A program made the position numbers and the translations under genes. Shown here piece after piece: positions 40,936 through 50,097 of a stretch of 64,000 nucleotides of DNA. This DNA is from Micromonospora sp. WMMA1363 (GTDB lineage Bacteria > Actinomycetota > Actinomycetes > Mycobacteriales > Micromonosporaceae), in assembly GCF_030345795.1 (NCBI RefSeq), contig NZ_JAUALB010000001.1:1-64000 (forward strand), written 5' to 3'. The notes under the pieces are model-generated. The model was not told where the DNA came from. It was given only the letters and a program-made list of their open reading frames with translations, and did not search any database. The first letter of the stretch is position 1. Each line of letters begins with the position of its first letter.

Positions 40936-41432
40936 CCTCACCCCACCTTCCCGTCCCCTCTTCCCCCAACCCGAGGACCGATGCGCCCGGATCCGCGGAC
41001 CTCACGCCGGGTGGCTTCACGATCCGCGCGATGATGCTGGTCCGGGTATCACCCAGTCTAGAAGTTATGTCCGGATTGCGCGGATCAGGCTTGGGTGGTT
41101 GTCGTGGGTGTCTGGTTGATGCCGGTGTGGGGTGTGCCCGGGGGTGGGCTGGTGGTGGAATGCCGGTGGGGGTGGGGGCGTTGCACGGTGGCGACGGCCG
41201 TGGGAGTGTCCCGCTGGTGAGCGGGTGTGGGTCCGCCGGGAATGGTGGTGGGCCGCCGGTCGTTACATCTGGACCCGGCGCCGTGTGCGTGTCCCCCCGG
41301 GCGTGGCGGTGGCCGTTGGCTCTTCCTTGTTTTGCCCTTTCTTGTTTGGTGAGCGCCGGACGGTGCTTGTACCCCTGCGCCCTGACTCCCTCGGGTGTGT
41401 GTGGGTGTCGACCCCCGAATGGAGCGTCTTTC
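40936..41432. other. 497-base gene-free leader region, G/T-rich
   Basis: No ORF here has coding bias. The upper strand is strikingly G- and T-rich between about 41090 and 41360, with pyrimidine runs near 41325-41345, unlike neighbouring spacers. A weak stem (CACCCA at 41050 with TGGGTG at 41092) could end dxs transcription. The rest may be a long 5' leader of the lysozyme-like gene. I looked for the conserved blocks of the c-di-AMP riboswitch, common before wall-hydrolase genes, and did not find them. Confidence 0.5.
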
Positions 41433-42017
41433 ATGAACACGGTCTTCCGTCGTAGTGTCCTTGGTGTCGCTGGTCTGGCTCTGAGTACCGGTGTCGTCGC
41501 TGGTCCTCTGACGGCTGTCACCGACACCGCGCCCGCCTCCGCTGCGGCTGGGGTGGTGCGGGTGGAGAAGCCGGACGCCGGCAAGCTGGTTGCGCACGGG
41601 ACGCAGGGTGAGCAGTCCCGGATCGACTTGGGTGACGAGCAGGTCGCGAATGTGAAGGCGATCGTCGCGGCGACGAAGAAGGCGGGTATGGACGAGCGGG
41701 CTGCCGTGGTCGCGGTCGCCACCGCGCTGCAGGAGTCGAAGCTGGAGAATCTGGGTCACCTGGGTGACCGTAACGACCACGACTCGCAGGGCCTGTTCCA
41801 GCAGCGTCCGTCCTCGGGTTGGGGCACGGTGGAGCAGATCACCGACCCGGAGTACTCGACCACCGCGTTCCTGAAGGGTTTGAAGCAGGTCGACGGTTGG
41901 CAGGACATGCCGTTGACCGAGGCCGCGCAGACGGTGCAGGTGTCGGCGTACCCGTTCCACTACGCCCAGTGGGAAACCCAGGCCGCTGACCTCGTCGCCG
42001 AACACTGGACCAGCTGA
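41433..42017 (+). CDS. Secreted lysozyme/transglycosylase-like protein
   Basis: The 194-residue protein has a clear Sec signal peptide (RRSVLGVAGLALSTGVVAGP, cleaved after the ASA region near residue 36). The mature part has a lysozyme-like segment: ERAAVVAVATALQESKLENL with a candidate catalytic Glu, then HDSQGLFQQRPSSGWGT and YSTTAFLKGLKQVDGW. Similar modules occur as peptidoglycan-degrading domains in actinobacterial wall hydrolases and conjugative elements; homologues are sometimes labelled heavy metal transporter, which the sequence does not support. ATG 41433 follows GGAG at about nine bases. A strong terminator follows, so it is a single-gene transcript with a long leader. Confidence 0.78.
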   Translation: MNTVFRRSVLGVAGLALSTGVVAGPLTAVTDTAPASAAAGVVRVEKPDAGKLVAHGTQGEQSRIDLGDEQVANVKAIVAATKKAGMDERAAVVAVATALQESKLENLGHLGDRNDHDSQGLFQQRPSSGWGTVEQITDPEYSTTAFLKGLKQVDGWQDMPLTEAAQTVQVSAYPFHYAQWETQAADLVAEHWTS

Positions 42018-42057
42018 CCCACCAAGCCACACAACCTGACCCCAAAGGGGGAAACAA

Positions 42058-42097
42058 GCTGCTGGCCGGCCCCCGAACCCGGGTGCCGGCCAACAGC
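42058..42097 (+). terminator. Strong stem-loop terminator after the lysozyme-like gene
   Basis: An 18-base stem with two mismatches (GCTGCTGGCCGGCCCCCG / CGGGTGCCGGCCAACAGC) and a 4-base loop starts 41 bases after the stop. Confidence 0.8.
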
Positions 42098-42230
42098 ATC
42101 TGCGGGGCTTGGTGGCGGATCTCTGCGGCTAGGGGATCAACAGGGCTTGCCGGACGAAATCGGGTTGGCCCCCCCGGGCCCCGCGACGGGCCTGCGGAAC
42201 CGGCAGCCGAAGCCACGCCCGCCGTTGGAG

Positions 42231-43426
42231 TTAGGGGGCGGTTAGGGAGCGGTAATGAGTCTTCTTGTCGGGGGTGGCGAGGCTGACCGTCAGGCGGTCG
42301 TCGGTGACCGGGAGCACTACCAGGCCGGGGCGGTCGACCAGGCGCGGGGTGCCCGGCGGGACGGACAGCGAGGTCTCTGGGGTCGGCTGCCAGGTCAGCA
42401 CGGCCAGCGGCCGTCCGGGCAGCGGCAGCAGGTACGCCTGAAGCGGCGCCGCCCGGTCGGCGGGCGACGCCACCGGCGTGCCCCCATCGGCCGGGCGGTA
42501 CACCGCGGCGGTCATCGTGTCGTCCGCGCTCTCCCAGCTGAGCTGCTGCACCTCGCCCGGCTCGCCGTCGCCAAGCGTGATCTCGCCGACGGTGCGGACC
42601 GCCAGCTTCGCCATCGGCCAGGACGCCGGCACGGAGCCCCGGGACTCCTGGCCGATGACCCGGCGCCGGACGCTGCCGAACGCGCCCTGATCGCTGGCGA
42701 GCGCGCAGGTGTCGAGCCCGGCGAGGGCGCGCCGGCCGGAGCCGGCCTTGTCGCGCACCAGCGGGTAGCGGGGCGCCGCCGTGTCGCTGCCGAGGTCGAG
42801 GAGTCGGTCGATGGCCCGCCCCCGGGCAGCGACTCGGTGGCGCGCAGGCTGGCGGTCACCGGCACCGCGGAACAGGCGGGTACCGTGACCAATGCGCTGA
42901 GGCCGTCCTCGAGCGCCAGCGCCCGGTCGTCCGGGCCGAGTACCTGCTCGACCCGGGCGGAGATCAGGTAGCGGCGCCCCTCGACAGTGCGTACCGGCAG
43001 CAGGTCGGAGTAGACCAGGTAGCCGGGATCGGTGTACTCGACGGCGTGGGCGACGGCGTACCGGCCGTCCCACGCCGTGACCTGTAGCAGCCAGGACGCG
43101 CTCTCACCCGGCACGTTCGCGGCGACCAGGGCCAGCGGCGCGGCGTCCACCTCGCCGGCCCAGAGGATGCCGGACGACGGTAGGTGAACCCGGTCGCCGA
43201 TCGGCGACCGCCAGTTCCGAACCGCCTCGGTCACCGCCGCCGTCACGCCCGCCTCTCCGGCGAGAGAGCCCCGGGCCGGCCAGACGGTCAGTGAGCCGTC
43301 CCGGCTGTCGTACCCCATCCGCAGGCCATCCGGCTGCCGGTCGGCGACCGGCCCGCAGGCGGTAACGGTGGTGATCAGGGTCAACAGAGCGGCGGCCGTT
43401 CTGCCGAGCCGGCGGGCTGGAGCCAC
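42231..43426 (-). CDS. Putative lipoprotein of unknown function, frameshifted once
   Basis: The N-terminus (RRLGRTAAALLTLITTVTAC) is a lipoprotein signal with Cys at the expected lipobox position. The mature part of about 375 residues contains GYDSRDGSLTVWPARGSLAG, VVRTVEGRRYLI-like strands, GQESRGSVPASWPMAKLAVR and a C-terminal VLPVTDDRLTVSLATPDKK. No family recognised; the pattern is beta-rich and would sit outside the membrane. One indel near 42822 separates the two halves (ATESLPG / HRLLDLGSD). GTG 43426 was chosen since GAGGGGG lies seven bases upstream; GTG 43432 is too close to it. Divergent from the GT-C-like gene. Confidence 0.65.
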
Positions 43427-43566
43427 CTGCACGCCCCCTCGTTCGCCTCGGCGGTCGTCATGCGAAGCGTCATAGTACGAGATGCCCCGGCGGTACTGGT
43501 CATCACCCACAAAGGACCATCGGTGGCTTTGGTGTGATTTTCCCGCTCAGGTAGACTCCGCCGACT

Positions 43567-45513
43567 GTGACACCTGCCGACACCCGTGCCGAATCCGCCC
43601 GGGAGGCCGCCGCCCGGGAGGCCACCGCCCCGGCGGGCGCGGGTTCGCGCGCCGGCGCCGCGGACCTCGTCGACGCGGTCGACGCGGTCGACGTCGGCGC
43701 GGTCAGCGGTCCGCAGGGCGCCGTCGCCGCACCCGCCCGGACGGTTTCGTCCGCCACCACCGTGCTTCACCGCCTACCACCGTGGACACCTCGGCGGCGG
43801 CACCTCGCGGTGGTCGGTGGGTTTCTGCTCGCCGCGCTCTGGGTGACGAGCCGGATCTGGGCCGACCCGGCCGGTCGGGTGGCCACGCTCTACAGCAGCG
43901 ACCCGGCCCAGGTGCAGTTCTTCCTGGCCCACTCCGTACGCGTGGTGCTGCACGGTGAGTTCCCGTTCTTCACCGAACAGCTCAACCACCCGGACGGCGT
44001 CAACCTGATGGCCAACACGGCCATCCTCGCGCTGGGCATCCCGATGGTGCCGGTGACGCTGCTCTTCGGCCCGGCGGTGACCTTCGTCGTGCTGGTGACC
44101 CTCGCCCTCGCCGGCACGGCGACGGCCTGGTACGTCGTGCTCTCCCGGCACCTCGTCGGCAGTCGCCTGGCGGCGGCCGTCGGCGGCTGGTTCTGCGGGT
44201 TCTCGCCGGCGATGCTGTCGCACGCCAACTGGCACCCCAACATCGTCAGCCAGTTCCTGGTGCCGTTCATCGTGTGGCGGGTGTTGGTCATCACCCGCTC
44301 CCGGCGCCCGTACCGGGACGGCGCACTGCTGGCCCTGCTGGTGACCGCTCAGGCATTCATCAACGAGGAGATCCTGCTCTTCACCGCGCTGGCCTGCGGC
44401 GTGTTCCTGCTCGCCGTGCTGGCCCAGCGCCCGCGGCTGTGGTCAACGGCCTGGCGCCCCCTGGGCAGGGCGCTCGCTACCTGCGCCGTCGTGGCGGGCT
44501 CGCTGCTGGCGTACCCGTTGTACGTCCAGTTCGCGGGCCCGATGGCGTACCACGGGCTGAGCGACGCGGTCCGTGACTACGGCAACGACGTCGCCGCCTT
44601 CGTCGCCTCCGGTTCGCCGACTCTCGGCGGCAGCGAGCGGGCCAACGTCAATCTTGCCCCGAACTACTCCGAGGAGAACGCCTTCTTCGGATGGAGCCTG
44701 GCCCTCATCGCGGTCGGCATCGTTCTGTGGCTGCGGCACGAGGTGGTGGTTCGGGCACTCGCGGTGACCGGGTTGTTCTTCGCGGTGCTCTCCCTCGGTG
44801 AGCGGATTTCCTGGTGGGACCGGGAGATCGTCACCGGACCGTGGAACTGGCTGGTGCGCCTGCCGCTGCTCGATGCGGTCGTGCCGACCCGTTTCGGGCT
44901 CATCACCACCGTGGTGGTCGGGCTGCTGCTCGGGTTCGCCGTCGACCGCTCCCGCGCGCTGCCGGTGCAGCGGGGGGCCCTCCGGACGCTCACCGCCGCC
45001 GGGCTGGTCCTCGCGCTGCTGCCGATCGCCCCGATGCCGCTCCAGGTGACCGAACGCCCGCCGGTGCCCGATTTCATCACCGCCGGTCGGTGGCGCGGCT
45101 ACGTCGGGCCAGACCAGACGCTGGTGCCGATTCCGGTCCCGAGCATGGGCAACACCCACGGGATGCGCTGGGCCGCCGCGACCAACCTCGGCTTCAAGAT
45201 CCCCGGCGGCTATTTCCTCGCACCGCGCAACGGCAACACCGGCGACCCGGGACGCTTCGGTGGCCGTCCCAGCGGGATGGGCCCGTTGCTCGCGGAGGTC
45301 GTCACCACCGGACGTACGCCCAGACTTGACGACCGGCAGCGCCGGCGCTCGCTGGACGACCTGCGGCACTGGCGGGCGGCGATCCTGGTGCTGCCGGTGG
45401 ACCAGCACCACGCGGAGCCGCTGCGGCAGACCGTTGAGCAGCTGGTCGGCCCCGGCCGCCGCGAGCTCGACGTCTGGGTCTGGGACGTCCGCACGGTCAG
45501 CGCCCGGCGTTAG
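43567..45513 (+). CDS. Multi-pass membrane protein, GT-C glycosyltransferase-like (paralogue 1)
   Basis: The 648-residue protein has an Ala-rich cytosolic start of about 75 residues, about eleven membrane helices, and a C-terminal exported domain of about 170 residues (TAGRWRGYVGPDQTLVPIPV, PGGYFLAPRNGNTG). Conserved parts include LNHPDGVNLMANTAILALGI, VVLSRHLVGSRLAAAVGGWF and SHANWHPNIVSQFLVPFIV. The architecture (acidic residues in the first exported loop, many helices, soluble tail) resembles polyprenol-phosphate-sugar-dependent GT-C enzymes, but no donor motif proves it. A clear paralogue is encoded convergently beyond the IS element. It may build a wall glycan or modify exported protein. 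Confidence 0.7.
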   Translation: MTPADTRAESAREAAAREATAPAGAGSRAGAADLVDAVDAVDVGAVSGPQGAVAAPARTVSSATTVLHRLPPWTPRRRHLAVVGGFLLAALWVTSRIWADPAGRVATLYSSDPAQVQFFLAHSVRVVLHGEFPFFTEQLNHPDGVNLMANTAILALGIPMVPVTLLFGPAVTFVVLVTLALAGTATAWYVVLSRHLVGSRLAAAVGGWFCGFSPAMLSHANWHPNIVSQFLVPFIVWRVLVITRSRRPYRDGALLALLVTAQAFINEEILLFTALACGVFLLAVLAQRPRLWSTAWRPLGRALATCAVVAGSLLAYPLYVQFAGPMAYHGLSDAVRDYGNDVAAFVASGSPTLGGSERANVNLAPNYSEENAFFGWSLALIAVGIVLWLRHEVVVRALAVTGLFFAVLSLGERISWWDREIVTGPWNWLVRLPLLDAVVPTRFGLITTVVVGLLLGFAVDRSRALPVQRGALRTLTAAGLVLALLPIAPMPLQVTERPPVPDFITAGRWRGYVGPDQTLVPIPVPSMGNTHGMRWAAATNLGFKIPGGYFLAPRNGNTGDPGRFGGRPSGMGPLLAEVVTTGRTPRLDDRQRRRSLDDLRHWRAAILVLPVDQHHAEPLRQTVEQLVGPGRRELDVWVWDVRTVSARR

Positions 45514-45575
45514 GGGTGTCCTCCGCCCCGTACAACCCGCCAGGCATACAGAAGGGGGTTTCCCCGCCCTCCTAA

Positions 45576-46955
45576 TACTGCAACGGCGGGTCGTGACTTA
45601 TGGCGGTTTGAGTCGTTTGCGGTAGTGGGCGGCTCGGGCTTGTTCCTGGCGGCGACGGCGGAAGTCGGACCAGTGCAGGATGTGGTCGGCTCGACGGCGG
45701 GTGGTCAGGACGAGGTGGGCGAACAGGCGGCGGATTTCGTTGCTGCTCAGCGGGATCTGGCTGCGCTCGTTTGCGGTGGTGCCCCCTTTGCGGCTTCGAG
45801 GGCGCGGGTGACGACGAGGAACGCGGCGGCGGCCATCGCGAGGGTGATGTGGGCGTACCAGGCGTCGTAGCGGCGGACCTGGTACTGGTCCAGGCCGACC
45901 TCGTTCTTCGCGGTCTGGAACGATTCCTCCACCGACCAACGGCTACCGGCGACCCGCACCAGGTCGCGTAGTCGGGTGCCGCGGGGGCCGAAGCAGACGT
46001 AGTAGGCGATGTCGCCGGGATCCGTGATCGAGCGTCGGGCCAGGACCCAGCCGCGGCGGCCGTGGGCAAAGGTGCGGCGGATCGGCAGCCGAGCCCAGTC
46101 GTAGCGGCGCGGCCCGTGCGCGCCGTCACCACACGACAGTCGTTGCCACGCGCCCGCACGCACCCTGCCGATCAGCTCGTCGACACCGGTGGTGGTGTGC
46201 AGCCCGGAGGGCACCCGATCGTCGCGTCGGGTGGCCATCACGTACGCGATGTCCCGATCCTCCAACCAGCCCCGCAGGCCAGGGTTCTGCCCGTAGGCCT
46301 CATCGGCCGTGAACCACGAAAACGGCACCCCCGCGGTGATCGCCCGCTCCAGCATGGCCTGCGCCTGCTGCGGCTTGGTCGCGAACCCGACGGCGTCCGG
46401 GATCGCCGAGCGCCGGCACCGGTCCCGATCACCGGTCCACGACTTGGGCAGGTACAACTCCCGATCGATCAACGCCCGACCCCGCGGCGTGGCGTAGCAC
46501 AGGAACGTGCCGATCTGGCAGTTCTCGGTCTTGCCCGCCGTACCCGAATACTGCCGTTGGACCCCCGCCGACGCACGGCCCTTCTTGACGAACCCCGTCT
46601 CGTCAGCGATGAGCACCCCGGCCGCATCGCCGATCTGGTCCACCACGTAATCGCGCACGTCATCGCGGACCGCGTCCCGATCCCACGCCGCGCTGCACAA
46701 CATGCCCTGCAACCCGTCCGGCGACACATGCCCAGCCTGCTCCGCGAGGGTCCAGCCGTTACGCCGCTCCAACGGTGCCAGTAGCCCCCGCACATACGCC
46801 CATGCCCGCCGCCGCGGCTCCACCCGCTCAAACCGATGCGCGAACCGGAAGAACAACTCCTCCAACCCGGCATCCCACGACCCGACCACCCGCGCATCCA
46901 CCACAACCAACCAACGAATGATCAGCACCCGAAGCTACGACCCGCCGTTGCAGTA
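45576..46955. mobile_element. IS701-family insertion sequence
   Basis: The 1380-base element has perfect 19-base terminal inverted repeats, TACTGCAACGGCGGGTCGT at the left end and its complement at 46937-46955. It is flanked by a 4-base direct repeat CTAA (45572-45575 and 46956-46959), the YTAR-type target duplication of the IS701 family. It carries one transposase gene. It sits in the spacer between two convergent paralogous genes and interrupts neither. Confidence 0.92.
45598..46928 (-). CDS. IS701 family transposase, frameshifted near the C-terminus
   Basis: This DDE transposase of about 440 residues cuts and pastes the surrounding element. The acidic triad is visible: Asp in AGVLIADETGFVKKG, Asp in PFSWFTADEAYGQNPG, and Glu in SRWSVEESFQTAKNEVG. 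The N-terminal ELFFRFAHRFERVEPRRRAW is typical of the family. Near 45777 the frame changes within a G-run (EAAKGG, then TTANERSQIPLSSNEIRRLF); the downstream frame gives the normal family C-terminus ending YRKRLKPP. This may be a sequence error or a natural inactivation. Several GTG codons near 46900-46928 could start it. Confidence 0.88.
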
Positions 46956-47027
46956 CTAACCGTCGTCCCGCCCACCGGGATGTCGTCCACAACGGGGAAA
47001 GCCATCCAGCGCACCAGGGAAAGTCAT

Positions 47028-48869
47028 TCAGCCCACCTGGGGGCGGACGTCCCAGAGCCAGACGTCGTCGACCCGCCGGGGCGGGCCGAGCAGGGCGGTC
47101 ATCAGGTCACGCAGCACCGCCTCCCGGGGATGGGCGCCGAGCACCACCACCGAGGCACGCCAGTACCGCAGATCCTCGATTGCCCGGCGGCGGTCCTCGT
47201 CCGTGATGTTCGGCGTCGCGTTGCGGTCCATGGTGGAGTAGATGAGCGTGCTGGTCGGTCGGTTCGGTGCGCCGAATACCCCCTCGCCCTTCTCGTTGGG
47301 CCCGATGAAGTAGCCGCCGGGGATGGGGAAGGCGTGCTGGGTCAGTGCGCTCCAGCGCAACGTGGACAGGCCGTGCACGTTACTCGGGATCGGCACCGGC
47401 ACCAGCGTCCGACCATCCGGCACGTAGCGGCGCCAGCCGCCGGCGGTGACGAAGTGCGGCGGCGGCTCGACCCGCTCGGCGGGCAGCGGCCGGGGGACCA
47501 GCGGCAGCACCGCGAGCGCGACGGCCGCGCATCCGACCGGGCGACGCCAGCGGCGGGACCGCCGGGGCCCGTCGCCGGTGCGCTGAGCGGGAACCGGCGG
47601 GCGTCCCGCCCCGGACGCCGCCTCCCAGGCCAGGGCGAGCAGGACGCCCACGGCGGCCACCACAACCAGGCTCAGTCGGGTCGGCATCATCATCTCGACC
47701 AGCGGCAGGTCGTCGGGGATGTGGGCCCACGGGCCGTCGGTCTCCGTCTCGACACCGCCGATCCGGATCTTCGGACCCAGCGACGCCACGGTGAAGACCA
47801 CCGTGAGCACCGCCAGGATGCGCGCGACCAGGGATCGGCGGACCAGTAGCAGCAGAGCCACCACCGCCAGCGCCGCCAGCGGCCAGCCGAACCAGGTGTT
47901 CTGCTCGGTGAGCCCGATCGTCCGCTCGACCGCCTCGTCACCGGCGATCGTGTCCCGCGAGAAGGTGACGAATGCCTTCAGGTCCTCGCCCCAGCTGTGG
48001 AAGACGCCGCCCTGCAGTCCCCGATAGGACTGCGGGCCGTTGAACTGGAACCAGATCGGGTACGCGGTGAGCAGCAGCGCCAGCCCCCCGCCGACGCCGA
48101 GCGCGGCGGCGAAGGTGCCCGCCTGCCGCCACGCGGCCCGTGGCCGCAGCGCCGCGTACGCGCCGACGACGACCAGGCAGGCCAGCGCGGTGAGCAGCAG
48201 CATCTCCTCGTTGATGAAGATCTGGTACGTCACCAGCAGGCCGAGTAGCACGCCGTTGCGCCGCCAGCGGCCCGGCTCGCCCAGCCGCATCACCCGCAGC
48301 ACGATCAGCGGGAGGAGAAAGTTGGAGACGAAGTTGGGCTGGCCGTTGGCGTGGTGCACGACGCCGGGCGCGAAGCCGAGGAACGCGCCGCCGACGAAGG
48401 CCGCCGCCCGGGACCGCACCAGGTGCCGGGAGAGCACCCAGTACGCGGTGCCGGCGGTGGCGGCGAGGGCGGCGCCGAGGTAGAGCGCGTACACCACCTG
48501 CGGACCGACCAGCATGGTCAGTGGCGCCAGCGGCAGGGTCACCCCGAGCAGTGAGGTGTTCGCCATCATGTTCACCCCGGCCGGGGCGTTCTGGCGGGTG
48601 GTGAAGAGCGGGTTCTCCAGGTGCCGCACCGAGTACGCTCCGTGCGAGAAGAGCCACTCGAACCAACTGTGGTCGGTCGGCAGGTGGGACGACACCCGGT
48701 TCTGCACGTCCACCCAGTAGTTGAGGCAGACCAGAACGCCGAGCGCGAGGTAGAGGCCGATGGCCAGCGCGTCGGCGCGGGCGGGCCGCCACCAGTTGCG
48801 TCGCGACCGCTGCGCCGCGGCGGATCGGGGTACGGTCTTCAGTGAGGGATCAACCACCGGCACAGCCAC
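47028..48869 (-). CDS. Multi-pass membrane protein, GT-C glycosyltransferase-like (paralogue 2)
   Basis: This 613-residue paralogue of the protein at 43567 follows the same plan: short cytosolic start, about eleven helices, exported C-terminal domain. Matching blocks are NAPAGVNMMANTSLLGVTLP, WVLSRHLVRSRAAAFVGGAF and HHANGQPNFVSNFLLPLIVL, and at the end FVTAGGWRRYVPDGRTLVPV and PGGYFIGPNEKGEG. It has no Ala-rich N-terminal extension. The two are convergent with the IS between, so they arose by an inverted duplication or moved separately. GTG 48869 is taken as start; GTG 48863 and 48854 are alternatives. Function inferred as sugar transfer to an exported acceptor. Confidence 0.7.
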   Translation of the reverse strand: MAVPVVDPSLKTVPRSAAAQRSRRNWWRPARADALAIGLYLALGVLVCLNYWVDVQNRVSSHLPTDHSWFEWLFSHGAYSVRHLENPLFTTRQNAPAGVNMMANTSLLGVTLPLAPLTMLVGPQVVYALYLGAALAATAGTAYWVLSRHLVRSRAAAFVGGAFLGFAPGVVHHANGQPNFVSNFLLPLIVLRVMRLGEPGRWRRNGVLLGLLVTYQIFINEEMLLLTALACLVVVGAYAALRPRAAWRQAGTFAAALGVGGGLALLLTAYPIWFQFNGPQSYRGLQGGVFHSWGEDLKAFVTFSRDTIAGDEAVERTIGLTEQNTWFGWPLAALAVVALLLLVRRSLVARILAVLTVVFTVASLGPKIRIGGVETETDGPWAHIPDDLPLVEMMMPTRLSLVVVAAVGVLLALAWEAASGAGRPPVPAQRTGDGPRRSRRWRRPVGCAAVALAVLPLVPRPLPAERVEPPPHFVTAGGWRRYVPDGRTLVPVPIPSNVHGLSTLRWSALTQHAFPIPGGYFIGPNEKGEGVFGAPNRPTSTLIYSTMDRNATPNITDEDRRRAIEDLRYWRASVVVLGAHPREAVLRDLMTALLGPPRRVDDVWLWDVRPQVG

Positions 48870-49428
48870 GACGCGCCATCGTACAGGTGGGATCTGCCGG
48901 AATTGCCGCGCCCAGGTGCCCCTGCCCGGTGCTACCCACCGTCCCGGAGACGCGGCGGACAGCACGGCGGGGCGGACGGGACCGGGCGGTAGGACGTAGG
49001 CTTCCGGTCGCCGTTGGTCGCCCGCCGGAGGGCCCGGATGACTCCTGCGGCGCCGTGGTCTGTCTCGACACCACGGGCGGCTGTTCGCTGTTCACCCGCA
49101 CCCCACCGGTGGAACGGTGGTAGCCGAGGTGGACGGGTCGACCGGCACGCTGCGGGTGCGCGACGTGTTGCGGGGAGGCGACGGGCGACTGCCCGGCGGT
49201 CGATGATGACCTGCTGCGCCAGCGGCGGGACTCGCCCTGGCCCGGGATCGCTGAGCCGATGACCGCCCGGTGAGGCCGACGGACCCAGCCGCACCGGCGG
49301 CGAGGTCCAGCTCCCGGATGTCGGCAGGGTCGCGTACGTCGCAGGTTTTCTCGGTAGCCGTGACCGGGGCGTACCGGGCTTGGCGACCGGCACTAGGTTG
49401 TCGGGAGGTCGGGCGCGAGGAGGCCGGG
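48870..49428. other. 559-base spacer with a possible broken gene
   Basis: The spacer separates divergent genes. Between about 49035 and 49207 there are two short runs with good codon bias in neighbouring frames (DSCGAVVCLDTTGGCSLFTR, then TVVAEVDGSTGTLRVRDVLR ending GRLPGGR and a stop). Joined, they would give a fragment of about 55 residues of no recognised family. This may be a gene remnant or chance. The response-regulator promoter should lie between 49210 and 49415. Confidence 0.3.
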
Positions 49429-50097
49429 ATGCGGGTACTGGTGGTCGAGGACGAGCGCAACCTCGCCGACGCGATCGCGCGGGGGTTGCGCAAGCGTGGC
49501 ATGGCGGTGGACGTGGCGTACGACGGCGACAGTGGTCACGAGATGGCTTTCGTGACCCGGTACGACGTGGTGGTGCTCGACCGGGACCTGCCTGGCGTGC
49601 ACGGCGACCAGATCTGCGCCGAGCTGGCCGCCTCGGGCGCGCTGACTCGGGTGCTGATGCTGACCGCGAGCGGGACGGTTGCCGACCGCGTCGAGGGTCT
49701 TCAACTGGGCGCCGACGACTACCTGCCCAAGCCGTTCGCCTTCGACGAACTGGTCGCGCGGGTGCAGGCGTTGGGCCGGCGAGCCACTCCTGCCGCGCCG
49801 CCGGTGCTGGAGACGGCCGACCTGATGCTCGACCCGGCCCGCCGGACGGCCACCCGGGCCGGCATGCCGGTCGATCTGACCAACAAGGAGTTCGGCGTCC
49901 TCTGCGAGCTGGTCAAGGCGCGCGGTGCGGTGGTCTCCAGCGAGGAGCTGCTGGAGCGGGTCTGGGACGCCAACACCGACCCGTTCACCACCATCGTTCG
50001 GGTCACCGTGATGACACTGCGGAGGAAGCTTGGTGACCCGCCGCTCATCGAGACGGTCGTCGGCGCGGGCTACCGTATCAGCGAGGGGGCGGCATGA
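49429..50097 (+). CDS. Two-component response regulator, OmpR/PhoB family
   Basis: The 222-residue protein has a receiver domain with acidic pocket (VVEDERNLADAIARGL), phosphorylated Asp51 in YDVVVLDRDLPGVHGD, the Thr switch in VLMLTASG and Lys in DYLPKPFAFDELVAR, followed by a winged-helix DNA-binding domain (LTNKEFGVLCELVKARGAVV, TTIVRVTVMTLRRKLGDPPL). ATG follows AGGAGG at five bases. The stop overlaps the ATG of the kinase gene (ATGA). Its stimulus is unknown. Nearby membrane proteins at 51-54 kb are candidate targets by position only. Confidence 0.92.
   Translation: MRVLVVEDERNLADAIARGLRKRGMAVDVAYDGDSGHEMAFVTRYDVVVLDRDLPGVHGDQICAELAASGALTRVLMLTASGTVADRVEGLQLGADDYLPKPFAFDELVARVQALGRRATPAAPPVLETADLMLDPARRTATRAGMPVDLTNKEFGVLCELVKARGAVVSSEELLERVWDANTDPFTTIVRVTVMTLRRKLGDPPLIETVVGAGYRISEGAA

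Noticed and set aside
41045..41432. c-di-AMP (ydaO-type) riboswitch before the lysozyme-like gene
   Set aside because: The conserved core blocks could not be found on the plus strand; only the position is suggestive.
41085..42032. Minus-strand 315-codon frame over the lysozyme-like gene and its leader
   Set aside because: Its codon pattern is the mirror of the plus-strand gene, and its peptide is Thr/Pro/His-rich with no family likeness.
45514..45575. IS insertion disrupting the first GT-C-like gene
   Set aside because: The gene ends at 45513 with a normal stop and full-length C-terminal domain, well before the target site.
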